This document shows positions 51,526 through 60,172 of a stretch of DNA of 62,673 nt, in pieces. A program made the position numbers and the translations under genes. The notes under the pieces were generated by a model. The model saw only the letters and a program-made list of their open reading frames with translations, did no database searches and was not told the origin of the DNA. Source of the DNA: Myxococcota bacterium (GTDB lineage Bacteria > Myxococcota_A > Polyangia > Polyangiales > Polyangiaceae). The stretch is from contig CAUJEM010000102.1 in NCBI GenBank assembly GCA_963169915.1, positions 1-62,673 of the forward strand, in the 5' to 3' direction. Position 1 is the stretch's first letter, and every line of letters begins with the position of its first letter.

Positions 51526-51596
51526 GGTGCGGCCGCCGTAGCACGAGCCGCGCCCCGCTAGAACCGCTCGGCGTGAGCCAGCGAGGCGCCGCGCGG

Positions 51597-52514
51597 TCAC
51601 CAGCGAGGGGGCGGAGGCGCGGCGAAGCGTCCGGGGAAGGGATCGGCCTGCTCCCTGCGATCCAGCTCGGGCTCCGACCAGGGCCAGCGGCTGCCGACCT
51701 CTGTGAAGAAGGCCACGCCGATGACCCCCACGTTGCGCGCCTTGCCCTTGGCGCTGGCGTAGCTGTCGCGCACGCGCCCGAAGCGAAAGGCCGCCACCTC
51801 GCTCATGCTGCGTCGGAAGCCGTCGATCTCGATGGTGCTGAAGGGGCCGACGATGTAGCCCCGCTTGTCGAGCCGCCCGTCCTCGCCGTCGATGACGTCG
51901 AGGCCGTCCACGGTGACCACGGCCTCCACGCGATTGCCGGTGTCGTTGCGGAGCTGGATGACGTAGCGCTCCCCGTCCTCCCCGACGACGAGCTGGCGCT
52001 GTGGCGTGCGCAGCGCGCGGAGCGGCTGCCCGCGCTCACCCACGAGCCGCACGGCCAGCTCCCCCGAGCCGACGCGCTCGAAGGCCTCACCCCAAGCGCT
52101 GCCCCCGTCACGCTGGGCCTGAGCAGCGACCCCGCGGGCGTCGTTGTAGTAGAGCGTGGTCAGGGCCAGGGGGCTCGAGGGCGCTTCGCGCTCGAAGGGC
52201 GCGGAGGACACCCGGCTCGAGCGGGTCTCCCCCCAGCTCGTGCCGAGGCCGGAGCGCTCACGCTCCACCACCTGCTCTTCGCGCTCGCTGGGCGGGGTGA
52301 GGGCGCGTGGTGCGGCCGCGGCGGCGCCCGCGCCGAGGCTCGGAGCGCGGCCGTCGTCCGCCGCTAGCTCGGGTGAGGCCGCGCCGGCAGGGGCCTCGCT
52401 CGCCCCCCAGGTGCCGCTCGCAGGAGGCGCCTCGGCGGGTGGCGCGGGTTGTCCTCCGCACGCCGCCGCCAACATCACCGTCATCACCCCATGGACCAAG
52501 TTGCTCGTTCGCAT
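51597..52514 (-). CDS. Lipoprotein with conserved beta-sandwich domain
   Basis: 305 residues. Lipobox LAAACGG; Ala/Pro-rich linker; C-terminal domain about 150-290 (LRNDTGNRVEAVVTVDGLDVIDGE, GYIVGPFSTIEIDGFRRS, NVGVIGVAFF) seen in many proteobacterial proteins of unknown function. Begins 70 nt upstream of proS on the same strand. Confidence 0.7.
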   Translation of the reverse strand: MRTSNLVHGVMTVMLAAACGGQPAPPAEAPPASGTWGASEAPAGAASPELAADDGRAPSLGAGAAAAAPRALTPPSEREEQVVERERSGLGTSWGETRSSRVSSAPFEREAPSSPLALTTLYYNDARGVAAQAQRDGGSAWGEAFERVGSGELAVRLVGERGQPLRALRTPQRQLVVGEDGERYVIQLRNDTGNRVEAVVTVDGLDVIDGEDGRLDKRGYIVGPFSTIEIDGFRRSMSEVAAFRFGRVRDSYASAKGKARNVGVIGVAFFTEVGSRWPWSEPELDRREQADPFPGRFAAPPPPRW

Positions 52515-52629
52515 GTCGACCTCCGATGGGAGGACAACGCGCCGCCACGGCAGGGCTTACACCTCGCCGCTGGCCCCGGCGCGAGCGCTCAGGGGCCGAG
52601 ACCGTGGCGCGGGGCGCGCCGGCAGGGCG

Positions 52630-53838
52630 CTAGAAGAGCCACCCGAAGGAGGCCTCCAGGTACGGCTGGGGCTCGAGGGCCGCGTCGAAGATGGAATCGA
52701 GCTCTCGCTGCGTCGCCAGCGCGGAGGCCGCGGGGGCGCTCCCCGTCACGCGGAGGTAGGAGCGGTCCAGCTCGCCCACCTGGACGGCGGCGCCGAGCAA
52801 CAGCGCGAGGCGGAAGGAGCCGTTCGAGCGAAAGCCGTAGCCAGCGCCGGCGAACAGCAGCGGCAGGGTGCCGGTGCGCTCGTAGTGGAGGGTGTAGTCC
52901 GGCGCGCGCTCGTCGCCCTCGAAGCCGTAGCGCGCGAGCCCCAGCCCGGCGTCGAAGATGAGCGAGTGCCGTGGCATGAGCCAGAAGCGGGCGCGGGCTG
53001 GCAGCGTGAGCACGGTGCCGGAGGCCTCCGCTGACACGCCGCCCTCCGTCGCGCTCTCCTCTCGGTAGCGCAGCCCCACGCCCAGCGAGAGCTCGAGGAA
53101 GCACGCCGGCTGGTACGCCAGCTCCACGCCAGCGTACACCAAGGGGCCGAGCGCGTTGGCGTGCAGTCCGAGCGCGCCGGGTGGGCAGCGGCGCGCGGTG
53201 GGCGGCGCCGCGGGCTCGGCGACGTCGTGGGCCGTGGCGTCAGGCGTCGGCGTCGGCGTCGCCGGCGATGGCGTCGGCGTGGGCTCCGGATCGTCGTGGG
53301 GCGGGCGCCCGGCGATGACCACGAACTCTACGCGGCGGTTGCGCTGTCGCCCCGCCTCCGTCTCGTTGGTGTCGAGGGGGCGCGCCTCACCATAGCCTCG
53401 GGAGCTGAGCCGCCCCGCCGCGATCCCTTCGCGCTCGAGCCAGGTCACGACGGCGCCCGCGCGGCGGCGTGACAAGACGAGGTTGTACTGATCGTCGGCG
53501 GTGGAGTCGGTGTGCCCTTCCACGCGCACCTTCATCTCCGGGTGCTGGTCGAGGTAGGCGCGCAGCGCCTCCAGGGTGTGGAAGGTGCCCTCCCCTTCGA
53601 GGGTAGCCTCGTCCCTCGCGAACTCGATCGTCCCCGGGACGAAGAGCTTCCCGTCCGCGTAGCGGATCTTCTCGGGGAGCGTCGAGAAGGAGAGCGTCGC
53701 GCGGGTGTGGACCCGCCCCTCGCTGGTCGTCGAGCCTCCGCCCTCCAGCTCGGCGCTGGCGGCGCCGCGCGCCTGGAGCTGGGCGTGGCAGCCGCTGAGC
53801 AGCCCCCCCAGCAGCAGCGCGAACCACCGGCGCGTCAT
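52630..53838 (-). CDS. OmpA-family lipoprotein with C-terminal beta-barrel
   Basis: 402 residues from the ATG at 53838, lipobox LLSGC. Residues about 55-175 are a standard OmpA domain (MKVRVEGHTDSTADDQYNLVLSRRR, NRRVEFVV) that binds peptidoglycan; after a Pro/Thr-rich linker, about 215-402 form an outer-membrane beta-barrel ending in ASFGWLF. The order is reversed compared with usual OmpA (barrel first). Its start overlaps the stop of the next gene upstream (ATGA). Confidence 0.85.
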   Translation of the reverse strand: MTRRWFALLLGGLLSGCHAQLQARGAASAELEGGGSTTSEGRVHTRATLSFSTLPEKIRYADGKLFVPGTIEFARDEATLEGEGTFHTLEALRAYLDQHPEMKVRVEGHTDSTADDQYNLVLSRRRAGAVVTWLEREGIAAGRLSSRGYGEARPLDTNETEAGRQRNRRVEFVVIAGRPPHDDPEPTPTPSPATPTPTPDATAHDVAEPAAPPTARRCPPGALGLHANALGPLVYAGVELAYQPACFLELSLGVGLRYREESATEGGVSAEASGTVLTLPARARFWLMPRHSLIFDAGLGLARYGFEGDERAPDYTLHYERTGTLPLLFAGAGYGFRSNGSFRLALLLGAAVQVGELDRSYLRVTGSAPAASALATQRELDSIFDAALEPQPYLEASFGWLF

Positions 53839-54518
53839 CGCGCGGGCTCCAGGTGAAACCACACCCTCTCGACGCCTCCGAAGGGGTTGAGCTCGTACCC
53901 CGTGGAGCTGATGAAATCGATGGCGACCGCGACGGACCCCATGAGCTCGAAGTCAGCGCCGTCGAGATCGTAGACGGTGAAGCTCGCGCTCTGGAGGCGG
54001 TCGACGTCGAAGCGCAGCGGGGCGCGCCGATCTCGAACGGTGCCGTCGAAGCCTCCCAGTCGGCAGTGCGTAGTGTCGGGGCAGTAGCTGGTGCAGCCCA
54101 CGACGCCGTCGGTGTCCACGCAGACGAAGGGGTCGGGGGGATCTTGCGCGCCATCCCAGTCTAGCCCGCTGGGGCTCACCGCGCGGACCTGCACGGCGTC
54201 GATGACGAGCCAGAACGCAGCGCGAGGATCGACGTAAGTGCTGCAGGTGCCGGCGACGCACGTCGCGCCGTGGGTGCACTCGCCGCAGCTGAGCCCCGGC
54301 GCACCGCACGCGGACCAGTCCTGGGCCAAGGGCTCGACGCAGGTCCCTCGCGCGCAGCAGCCAGAGGGGCAGCTCGTGGCGGAGCAGGCGTCGAAGGTCG
54401 AGGTCTTGTCCGCGGAGGAGCCGCAGCCAGGGGTGAGCGCGGCGAGCGTGAGCAGCGCCAGCCCAGCCGCGAGCGCGGACCTCAGCGGAGCGCTGACGAG
54501 GGAGAGGAGGGTAGACAT
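53835..54518 (-). CDS. Cys-rich lipoprotein with C2-like domain
   Basis: 227 residues from the ATG at 54518. Signal peptide with lipobox LAALTPGC, then a Cys-rich part (CSATSCPSGCCARGTC, CGECTHGATC) and a beta-rich domain with VYDLDGADFELMGS that resembles a calcium-binding C2 fold. Translationally coupled to the OmpA gene. Possibly a surface-protein pair. Confidence 0.65.
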   Translation of the reverse strand: MSTLLSLVSAPLRSALAAGLALLTLAALTPGCGSSADKTSTFDACSATSCPSGCCARGTCVEPLAQDWSACGAPGLSCGECTHGATCVAGTCSTYVDPRAAFWLVIDAVQVRAVSPSGLDWDGAQDPPDPFVCVDTDGVVGCTSYCPDTTHCRLGGFDGTVRDRRAPLRFDVDRLQSASFTVYDLDGADFELMGSVAVAIDFISSTGYELNPFGGVERVWFHLEPAR

Positions 54519-54668
54519 GAAGAGGGGCTCCGATGGGGGGGTCTGCGTGGTGGGTTCGCGTGGGCTGCGCCGCAGCAGGGGTTGGGGTGCGCGGGCGATG
54601 CACCCCCCGTGCAAGCCGCTCGCCAGGGCTCACCCTGGCTCTCTCGATGGGTTTTCGAGGTCGGGCGG

Positions 54669-54713
54669 CCGATCGCGATCACCGCGGGCGGCGCTCGCGC
54701 TGGCCGCGATCGG
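54669..54713. other. 9-bp inverted repeat in front of the sigma54 activator
   Basis: CCGATCGCG (54669-54677) is repeated inverted as CGCGATCGG (54705-54713), in the 231-nt gap between divergent genes. The rest of the gap is GC-rich with no other feature that I can name. The repeat could be a regulator-binding site. Confidence 0.4.
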
Positions 54714-54749
54714 ACTGAGGAGCCGGTGGAGCGCTAGACAAGCGGCGGC

Positions 54750-56012
54750 GTGCAGCGCACGCTCCCAGGGGTGGAGACCCGGACGGAGACGGAGACGGGG
54801 GAGATGCCGCGGGCGCCCTCCGGCCCCCCGCGGTTGCCGCACCTCTTGCTGGCTTTTCCGGAGCCCCGCGTGGTGCCCCTGCCGTCGGAGGGAGAGGCGG
54901 TGGGGCGCGCCTGGTGCGAGGCCTTCGGCGTCGCGGACGTGCGCGTCTCTCGCCAGCACGCGCGCTTCTCCCGTCGGGGCGGCACCGTGGTGGTCGAAGA
55001 TCTCGGCTCGCGCAACGGGCTCTACGTCGACGGTGAGCGGCTCCCCCCGGGCGAGCGGGTCTCACTGGTCGACGGGAGCGTCCTGAGGCTGGGCCGGAGC
55101 GTGTTCGTGCTGCGCACCGGCTGGCCCGTGGGAGAGCGCGTGGCTCCGCCGCTCACGCGGCTGGTCGCCCCCTTTGGCTTGAGGGAGCTGCGCGAGCACC
55201 TGAGCGCGAGCTGCGCGCTCGGCGCGCGCGCCAATTGGCTGCTCCTCGGGGAGACGGGCACGGGCAAGGAGCTGCTCGCGGCCCACCTCGCCCAGCAGCT
55301 CACGCCGCGTGGGAAGTACGGCGCGCTCAACCTCGCGGCCATTCCCCCGGAGATGGCCGCGTCGCAGCTCTTTGGCCACGTGCGGGGAGCCTTCACCGGC
55401 GCGGCGACGGAGAGCCTGGGCTTTCTGCGGGCTCACCACGGCGGCGCGGTGTTCCTGGATGAGCTGAGCGCCTTGCCGCGGGCGCAGCAGGCCGCGCTCT
55501 TGCGCTTCCTCCAAGAGCGCGAGATCCAAGCCGTGGGCAGCGCTCGCACGGAGCGGGTGGAGTTGCTGGTCATCGCCGCCGCCCAGGGTGCCACCGAGGC
55601 GCACCTCCAGCGTGACGTGTTCGAGCGCTTTCAAGCGCAGCTCAGCCTGCCGCCGCTGCGGAGCCGTCCGGAAGATCTCTACGCCATCGCGCGGGCGCTG
55701 CAGGCCCAGCTCGGGCTGGCGTGGAGCGACTCGGACCCGGCCGCGGTGGAGCGGCTCATGCTCCACGACTGGCCAGGCAACGTGCGGGAGCTCGGGCGCG
55801 TCCTGCTGCAGGCGCTCGCGAACAGCGGCGCGGAGCTGAGCCTGGGCGCCATCGAGGCCTTGCTCGGACCACTGGAGCGCGCCGCGTCGGGGAGCCTGAC
55901 GCGGGCTGCGGCGGAGGCGGCCGTGGAGGCGACCGGCGGCAACAAGACGCGCGCAGCCAAGCAGCTTGGGGTGTCGCTGGGCAAGCTGCGGCGCACCCTC
56001 GAGCGCGGCTAG
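54750..56012 (+). CDS. FHA-domain sigma54-dependent activator
   Basis: 420 residues, GTG start. FHA domain (about 45-120: VSRQHARFSRRGG, VEDLGSRNGLYVDGERL) that binds phosphothreonine; AAA+ sigma54 interaction domain (about 145-330: GETGTGKE, RGAFTGA loop, GGAVFLDEL, RFLQEREIQAVG); C-terminal Fis-type HTH (GGNKTRAAKQLGVSLGKLRRTLERG region). It couples Ser/Thr phosphorylation to sigma54 promoters, and a kinase gene lies convergent next to it. Stops of the two genes share CTAG. Confidence 0.93.
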   Translation: MQRTLPGVETRTETETGEMPRAPSGPPRLPHLLLAFPEPRVVPLPSEGEAVGRAWCEAFGVADVRVSRQHARFSRRGGTVVVEDLGSRNGLYVDGERLPPGERVSLVDGSVLRLGRSVFVLRTGWPVGERVAPPLTRLVAPFGLRELREHLSASCALGARANWLLLGETGTGKELLAAHLAQQLTPRGKYGALNLAAIPPEMAASQLFGHVRGAFTGAATESLGFLRAHHGGAVFLDELSALPRAQQAALLRFLQEREIQAVGSARTERVELLVIAAAQGATEAHLQRDVFERFQAQLSLPPLRSRPEDLYAIARALQAQLGLAWSDSDPAAVERLMLHDWPGNVRELGRVLLQALANSGAELSLGAIEALLGPLERAASGSLTRAAAEAAVEATGGNKTRAAKQLGVSLGKLRRTLERG

Positions 56013-57784
56013 CGGGCGCGCTGCCGGCAGGCCGCCAGTGAGTCTCCCGGAGGGTCCAGCCAGAACGCGCCGTACTTCACGGCGGCGTCCCCAAATCCAC
56101 CAAATTTTCGCCCGTGCAGCAGCACGGAGGTGCTGAGCCCGTCGACGGGGAGCGTGGTCCGGCCGAGCAGGCGCGCGCCGGGTGCCGAGGCGCTGAGGAC
56201 GGTGATGGTGAGCGACTGGGTGGTCACGTCCTCGGTCGTCACCCGGAGCGGCGCCCTGTCGCGCTCGTCGGCGAGCCGCCAGCAGCGCGTCGCCCCCGCG
56301 CGCGTCGCCGCGCACAGCGTGGCATCGGGGTGCTGGGTGAGGACGTTCTTGGTGGGCTCGTCCGCGCGAGAGACCCAGCTGGGTGTGAAGTCCCAGCGCT
56401 CCCCTGGCGGCAGGTCGCGCGGGAGGTCACGACAGCTCTCCGGCTTCACGGGGCCCGAGCAGTCACAGACGTAGTGGCGCCAGGGCGAGGGAGCTGGCGC
56501 CGGCTCGGGCGGTGGGAGCTCGAGGGTGAGGCTGGGGTTCGGAGCGGACGAGGGGAGCTCGAGCTGGTCCGCGGGTTGGGCGGCGGCGCGCCACGCCGTC
56601 CAGCCCCTCCAGCCGACCAGCACGACGACCAGGGAGGCCACGAGCGCGGCGAGCCCCAGCCCGAGGGCGAGCGCGGGCGAGCGCGGGCGAGCCCCTGATC
56701 GAGGGGGCGCGGGTGGGATCTCGACGTGAGGCGATGGAGGCAGCGAGGAGTACGGAGGACCCAAGAGCGCGGGCGCGCGGGCGCTCGGCTGGGTGAGCGA
56801 GGGAGGCCCCGGGTAGCCCTCGGTGGCGCCAGGCAAGGTCGCCGCCGTGACGGCCTCGGCGCGCAGGAGCCCGGCGTGCGCCCGCGTCGCTGGGGCGAGG
56901 GGGAGCGCCGCCAGCGTCGTGACGCCGTGACTGGGCTCGAGCGTCGAGAGCAGCTCCGCCGCGCTCCGCGGCCGCTGCTCGGGAGTGAAGGTGAGCGCGC
57001 GCTCGAGGACGGCGCGCCACCCCGCCGAGCTGCTCGTGAGCTCGACGGGAGCGCGGTGGCGGTACGCCAGCGCGAGCTCCTCGTCACGCTCCGGCCACGG
57101 GCTCCGGAGCGGGTGGCGCCCGGTGAGCAGCTGGTGCGCCACGACCCCCCACGAGAAGACGTCCGACGCCGGCAGATCTCCGGAGCCCTCTGGGAACCAG
57201 CTCGGCATGAGCCGCTCCGGCGCCATGTAGAGGCGCGTGCCGACCTCCACTCCGAGGCGCGTCATGGGCTCGGGGTTGCCGCTGGCCGTCGCGATCCCGA
57301 AGTCGAGGAGCTTGATGTGCTCGCCCGCCTCCGGAGCCTCCGTGAACCCCTCGCCGAGCATCACGTTGCTCGGCTTGAGGTCCCGGTGGACGATGCCGCG
57401 CGCGTGACAGTGGGCGAGCGCCCGCGCGAGGTGCAAGGCAGCGTGCTCACGGGCCGCCGCGGAGAGCTGCCCCCGCTCGAGCGCCGCCGAGAGCGTGGTG
57501 CCCACGACGTACTCCAGCACCAAGGCCAAGAGCTCCCGCCGCGGATCTTCGAACAGGCCGTAGCAGCGCACCACCGAGGGGTGCTCCACGGCGACGAGGC
57601 TGCGAGCCTCTCTCCGCGCGCGCTCCAGGCTCGTGGGATGAGCCCCGTGGAGGGATAGGATCTTGAGCGCGCGGAGCTCTCCGCTCACCCGATCGCGCAC
57701 GCGCCAGACGCTCGCCTGCCCGCCGCGGCCGAGGAGCAGCTCCAGGACGTAGCGTTCGTCGAGCGTCGTTCCTGCTTCGAGCAT
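56009..57784 (-). CDS. Transmembrane Ser/Thr protein kinase
   Basis: 591 residues. Kinase domain 12-280: GRGGQASVW, ALKI, HRDLKPSN (RD type), LLDFGIA, GTRLYMAPE; Pro-rich juxtamembrane part; one transmembrane helix (about 365-385); extracytoplasmic domain with Cys pairs (CDCSGPVKPESCRDL). The start codon lies 9 nt after a 12-bp hairpin (57794-57824). Convergent with the FHA-sigma54 activator, a plausible target. Confidence 0.93.
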   Translation of the reverse strand: MLEAGTTLDERYVLELLLGRGGQASVWRVRDRVSGELRALKILSLHGAHPTSLERARREARSLVAVEHPSVVRCYGLFEDPRRELLALVLEYVVGTTLSAALERGQLSAAAREHAALHLARALAHCHARGIVHRDLKPSNVMLGEGFTEAPEAGEHIKLLDFGIATASGNPEPMTRLGVEVGTRLYMAPERLMPSWFPEGSGDLPASDVFSWGVVAHQLLTGRHPLRSPWPERDEELALAYRHRAPVELTSSSAGWRAVLERALTFTPEQRPRSAAELLSTLEPSHGVTTLAALPLAPATRAHAGLLRAEAVTAATLPGATEGYPGPPSLTQPSARAPALLGPPYSSLPPSPHVEIPPAPPRSGARPRSPALALGLGLAALVASLVVVLVGWRGWTAWRAAAQPADQLELPSSAPNPSLTLELPPPEPAPAPSPWRHYVCDCSGPVKPESCRDLPRDLPPGERWDFTPSWVSRADEPTKNVLTQHPDATLCAATRAGATRCWRLADERDRAPLRVTTEDVTTQSLTITVLSASAPGARLLGRTTLPVDGLSTSVLLHGRKFGGFGDAAVKYGAFWLDPPGDSLAACRQRAR

Positions 57785-57793
57785 GCTGACCGT

Positions 57794-57824
57794 GCGCGGG
57801 AGCGCTGGAGGGGCGCTCCCGCGC
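57794..57824. promoter_or_regulatory. Perfect 12-bp hairpin before the kinase start codon
   Basis: GCGCGGGAGCGC (57794-57805) and GCGCTCCCGCGC (57813-57824), 7-nt loop TGGAGGG on the plus strand. It may end transcription from the upstream small genes or control translation of the kinase. The remainder of the gap 57825-57948 shows no feature. Confidence 0.55.
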
Positions 57825-57948
57825 GCTCAGCGTACCATAGCGGCGCGCGAGCCCGTGGTGCGCCTCGCGAGCCGGGCAGCGGCGAACCGCACCCCCCCTT
57901 TGGGCTCGAGCGTAGCGCGGAGGGCGACCTCCGCCGCTGCGCGCCGGC

Positions 57949-58242
57949 TCAGCGTGAGGCGGCCTCGAGCGCTTTGGCAGGGCTGGCGTCGGCGCCGTGC
58001 GTGGGCTCGGTGGCCGCCGCTGCGTCGCGTGTCGGCGCCGCGCTGCCCGCCGGCTGCTCGAAGCTCTTCGCGAGATCACCCAGCACCGCGGCCGTGGTCT
58101 CCAGGGTGCGCGCGCTCGTCTGGAGCGCGAGCTTACCGACGGAGAGGCCGTAGCGGGCCCAGCTGGCGCCGATGTCCACGACGGCGTCCACGAGGTCTTG
58201 AGGCTGCTGCGTGGTGGGGGTGGGAGATGATGCTTGGGTCAT
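57949..58242 (-). CDS. Small helical protein (phasin-like?)
   Basis: 97 residues, with GAGGA before the ATG. An N-terminal Thr/Gln/Pro-rich tail, then a helix with small residues (VVDIGASWARYGLSVGKLALQTSARTLETTAAVL) and an Ala/Thr/Pro-rich end. Pattern recalls phasin-type or granule-surface proteins, but this is weak. Downstream of the ribbon-helix-helix gene by 75 nt, so perhaps its regulatory target. Confidence 0.6.
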   Translation of the reverse strand: MTQASSPTPTTQQPQDLVDAVVDIGASWARYGLSVGKLALQTSARTLETTAAVLGDLAKSFEQPAGSAAPTRDAAAATEPTHGADASPAKALEAASR

Positions 58243-58317
58243 GGTTCAGTCCTCTCGTGTCGGGGTGCATGCGGCGCGTCGTGGCGGCGCGCCAGGGGTT
58301 CAGGGAGGGGCCGTGTG

Positions 58318-58737
58318 CTACGGCTTGGGCCTGGGCTGGCACTCTTGGCAGACGAAGAGCGGCGGCCCGGGGCGGCTGCGCACGGCGAGGCCCGCGGGCT
58401 CGCCCGCCTCCAGCCCAGCGCCACAGCGCGCGCAGGTGGAGGCCTGCGCGATCACGACTGGCTGGTAGGCCACCACGTCCGCGAGCGGGTTGAGGCGCTC
58501 GACGGCGCGCCGCAAGCGGCCACGCTCCTGGTGGACGCTCTGCGCGGTCTTGCTCAGGCGGTCCTCCACGCGCTCACTCGCGCGGTCGGCGAGCTTGACG
58601 GCGTCCTCCAGGATGGTCCGCACCAGGTTGGAGACCGGGACGCGCAGCGCCGAGGCGGCCGCCTTGAGCTCCCCCTCGAGGACCGCCGGGATCCGCGTGT
58701 GGAGCACGCGCTCCTTCTTCTCCGTGTCGTCGGCCAT
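58318..58737 (-). CDS. Ribbon-helix-helix regulator with C-terminal zinc ribbon
   Basis: 139 residues from the ATG at 58737. N-terminal Arc/MetJ-type RHH (about 7-50: RVLHTRIPAVLEGELKAAASALRVPVSNLVRTILEDAV), a coiled coil (about 50-85) and a C-terminal CxxC-x20+-CxxC zinc ribbon (CARCGAGLEAGE and FVCQECQ). Two palindromes, which share TCAC-N3-GTGA, lie immediately upstream and suggest autoregulation. The ribbon makes this unlike plain Arc-like repressors. Confidence 0.82.
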   Translation of the reverse strand: MADDTEKKERVLHTRIPAVLEGELKAAASALRVPVSNLVRTILEDAVKLADRASERVEDRLSKTAQSVHQERGRLRRAVERLNPLADVVAYQPVVIAQASTCARCGAGLEAGEPAGLAVRSRPGPPLFVCQECQPRPKP

Positions 58738-58740
58738 TGG

Positions 58741-58776
58741 TGTCACCTAGTGACACAATGTATCACGACGTGATAC
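58741..58776. promoter_or_regulatory. Twin palindromic operators
   Basis: TGTCACCTAGTGACA (58741-58755) and GTATCACGACGTGATAC (58760-58776): both perfect, with core TCAC-N3-GTGA. Centres are 20 bp apart, about two helical turns. The first also carries the AGGTG likely ribosome-binding site of the gene at 58737. Confidence 0.75.
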
Positions 58777-58827
58777 GTGTCAAGGGGCTGGCTGGAGCCC
58801 TCGCTCACGTGGTGCCGCCGAGGCGGG

Positions 58828-59223
58828 CTACCGCGCGTGAAAGACCAGGCTGGCGGAATTGATGCAGTACCGTAGGCCGGTCGGCTCCGGGCCGTCGGGG
58901 AACACGTGCCCCAGGTGCCCGCCGCAGCTCCGGCACAGCACCTCCACGCGCCAGAGGCCGTGGGGGAGGTCCGGTCGCTCCTCGACGCGGGCCGGGTCGA
59001 GCGCCCGGGTGAAGCTGGGCCAGCCGCAGCTCGTCGCGTACTTGGCGTCGGCGTCGAACAGCGCGGCGCCGCAGCCGGCGCAGCGGTACTCCCCGGGGGC
59101 GAAGTGATCCCAGTACCGTCCCGTGAACGGCCGCTCGGTCCCGCCTTGGCGCAGCACCGCGTATTGGGGCAGGGTCAGCAGCTCCCGCCATTGCTCCTCG
59201 GTCCGCTCCACCTCGCGTGTCAC
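58828..59223 (-). CDS. msrB: Peptide-methionine (R)-S-oxide reductase
   Basis: 131 residues, GTG start. Zinc Cys pairs CAGCG and CRSCGGHLGH, catalytic Cys in RYCINSASL. Repairs R-methionine sulfoxide; cytoplasmic form. Confidence 0.95.
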   Translation of the reverse strand: MTREVERTEEQWRELLTLPQYAVLRQGGTERPFTGRYWDHFAPGEYRCAGCGAALFDADAKYATSCGWPSFTRALDPARVEERPDLPHGLWRVEVLCRSCGGHLGHVFPDGPEPTGLRYCINSASLVFHAR

Positions 59224-59292
59224 GAGGAGAGCGTTCGGCCGAGCGCGCCCCGAGGCAAGCCCCTCGGAGCACTCCCTCCCCCGCCCGGTGGG

Positions 59293-60114
59293 TCACACCG
59301 GGACGTTGAAGTCACGCAGCGCGGCGTTAAGGCTAGTCTTTTTGTCGGTGCTCGGCTTGCGCTGACCGATGATGAGGGCGCAGGGGGTCAGGTACTCCCC
59401 GGCGGGGAAGCGCTTGGGGCGCATGCCTGGGATGACGACCGAGCGCGCCGGTACACGTCCGCGGAGCTCCACGGGCTCGCTCCCGGTCACGTCCAGGATC
59501 GGGGTGGAGGCCGTCAGCGTGACGCCCGCCCCCACCACCGCCTCGTGCTCGATGAGGACGCCCTCGACGACGATGGCGCGCGAGCCGATGAAGCAGCCGT
59601 CTTCGATGATGACGGGCTGCGCCCCGGGCGGCTCCAGCACTCCGCCGATGCCGACGCCGCCCGAGAGGTGGCAGCCTTCACCGATCTGCGCGCACGAGCC
59701 GACGGTGGCCCAGGTGTCCACCATGGTGCCGGCCCCCACGTGAGCCCCGATGTTGACGTAGGCCGGCATCACGATCGCGCCGCGCGCGACGAAGGCGCCG
59801 TAGCGGATGGCCCCGGGGGGCACCACGCGCACGCCCGCCGCCGCGAGCTGCTTCTTGATGGGGAGCTTGTCGTGGAAGCCGAGCGGGCCGGCCTCCGTCT
59901 CCACCATCTTCGTGACCGCGAAGTAGAGCAGGACGGCCTGCTTGATCCAGGCGTGCGTCGTCCACGCTCCCGGCGCCTGCTGCGTGGCGACGCGCAGCTC
60001 CCCGGCGTCCAGCTTGGCGATCACCTCGTGCACCGCGCGGGCGTGCGCGGGCTCTTCGAGGAGCTGCCGGTCCGCGAAGGCGGCCTCGATGTGGGCTTGG
60101 AGCGTCTCCGTCAT
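59293..60114 (-). CDS. dapD: Tetrahydrodipicolinate N-succinyltransferase
   Basis: 273 residues. Left-handed beta-helix with hexapeptide repeats (VMPAYVNIGAHVGAGTMVDTWATVGSCAQIG) and the conserved N-terminal helical domain. Succinylase branch of lysine synthesis, separate from dapA/dapB at 27-29 kb. A minus-strand TAGCTC is 8 nt before its ATG. Confidence 0.96.
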   Translation of the reverse strand: MTETLQAHIEAAFADRQLLEEPAHARAVHEVIAKLDAGELRVATQQAPGAWTTHAWIKQAVLLYFAVTKMVETEAGPLGFHDKLPIKKQLAAAGVRVVPPGAIRYGAFVARGAIVMPAYVNIGAHVGAGTMVDTWATVGSCAQIGEGCHLSGGVGIGGVLEPPGAQPVIIEDGCFIGSRAIVVEGVLIEHEAVVGAGVTLTASTPILDVTGSEPVELRGRVPARSVVIPGMRPKRFPAGEYLTPCALIIGQRKPSTDKKTSLNAALRDFNVPV

Positions 60115-60122
60115 GAGCCGAG

Positions 60123-60128
60123 GAGCTA
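60123..60128 (-). promoter_or_regulatory. -10-like hexamer before dapD
   Basis: Minus-strand TAGCTC (60128-60123) ends 8 nt before the ATG at 60114. Confidence 0.3.
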
Positions 60129-60172
60129 GGCGGCCTCGGCGGCGGTGTAAAGCGAGCTCGCCCAGCGGCGCT

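Noticed and set aside
54519..54749. Possible sigma54 promoter (GG-N10-GC) in front of the activator gene
   Set aside because: No convincing TGGCAC-N5-TTGC pair found in the gap.
57785..57948. Possible small RNA gene in the gap upstream of the kinase
   Set aside because: Apart from the hairpin at 57794-57824 there is no promoter or second structured element that I could support.
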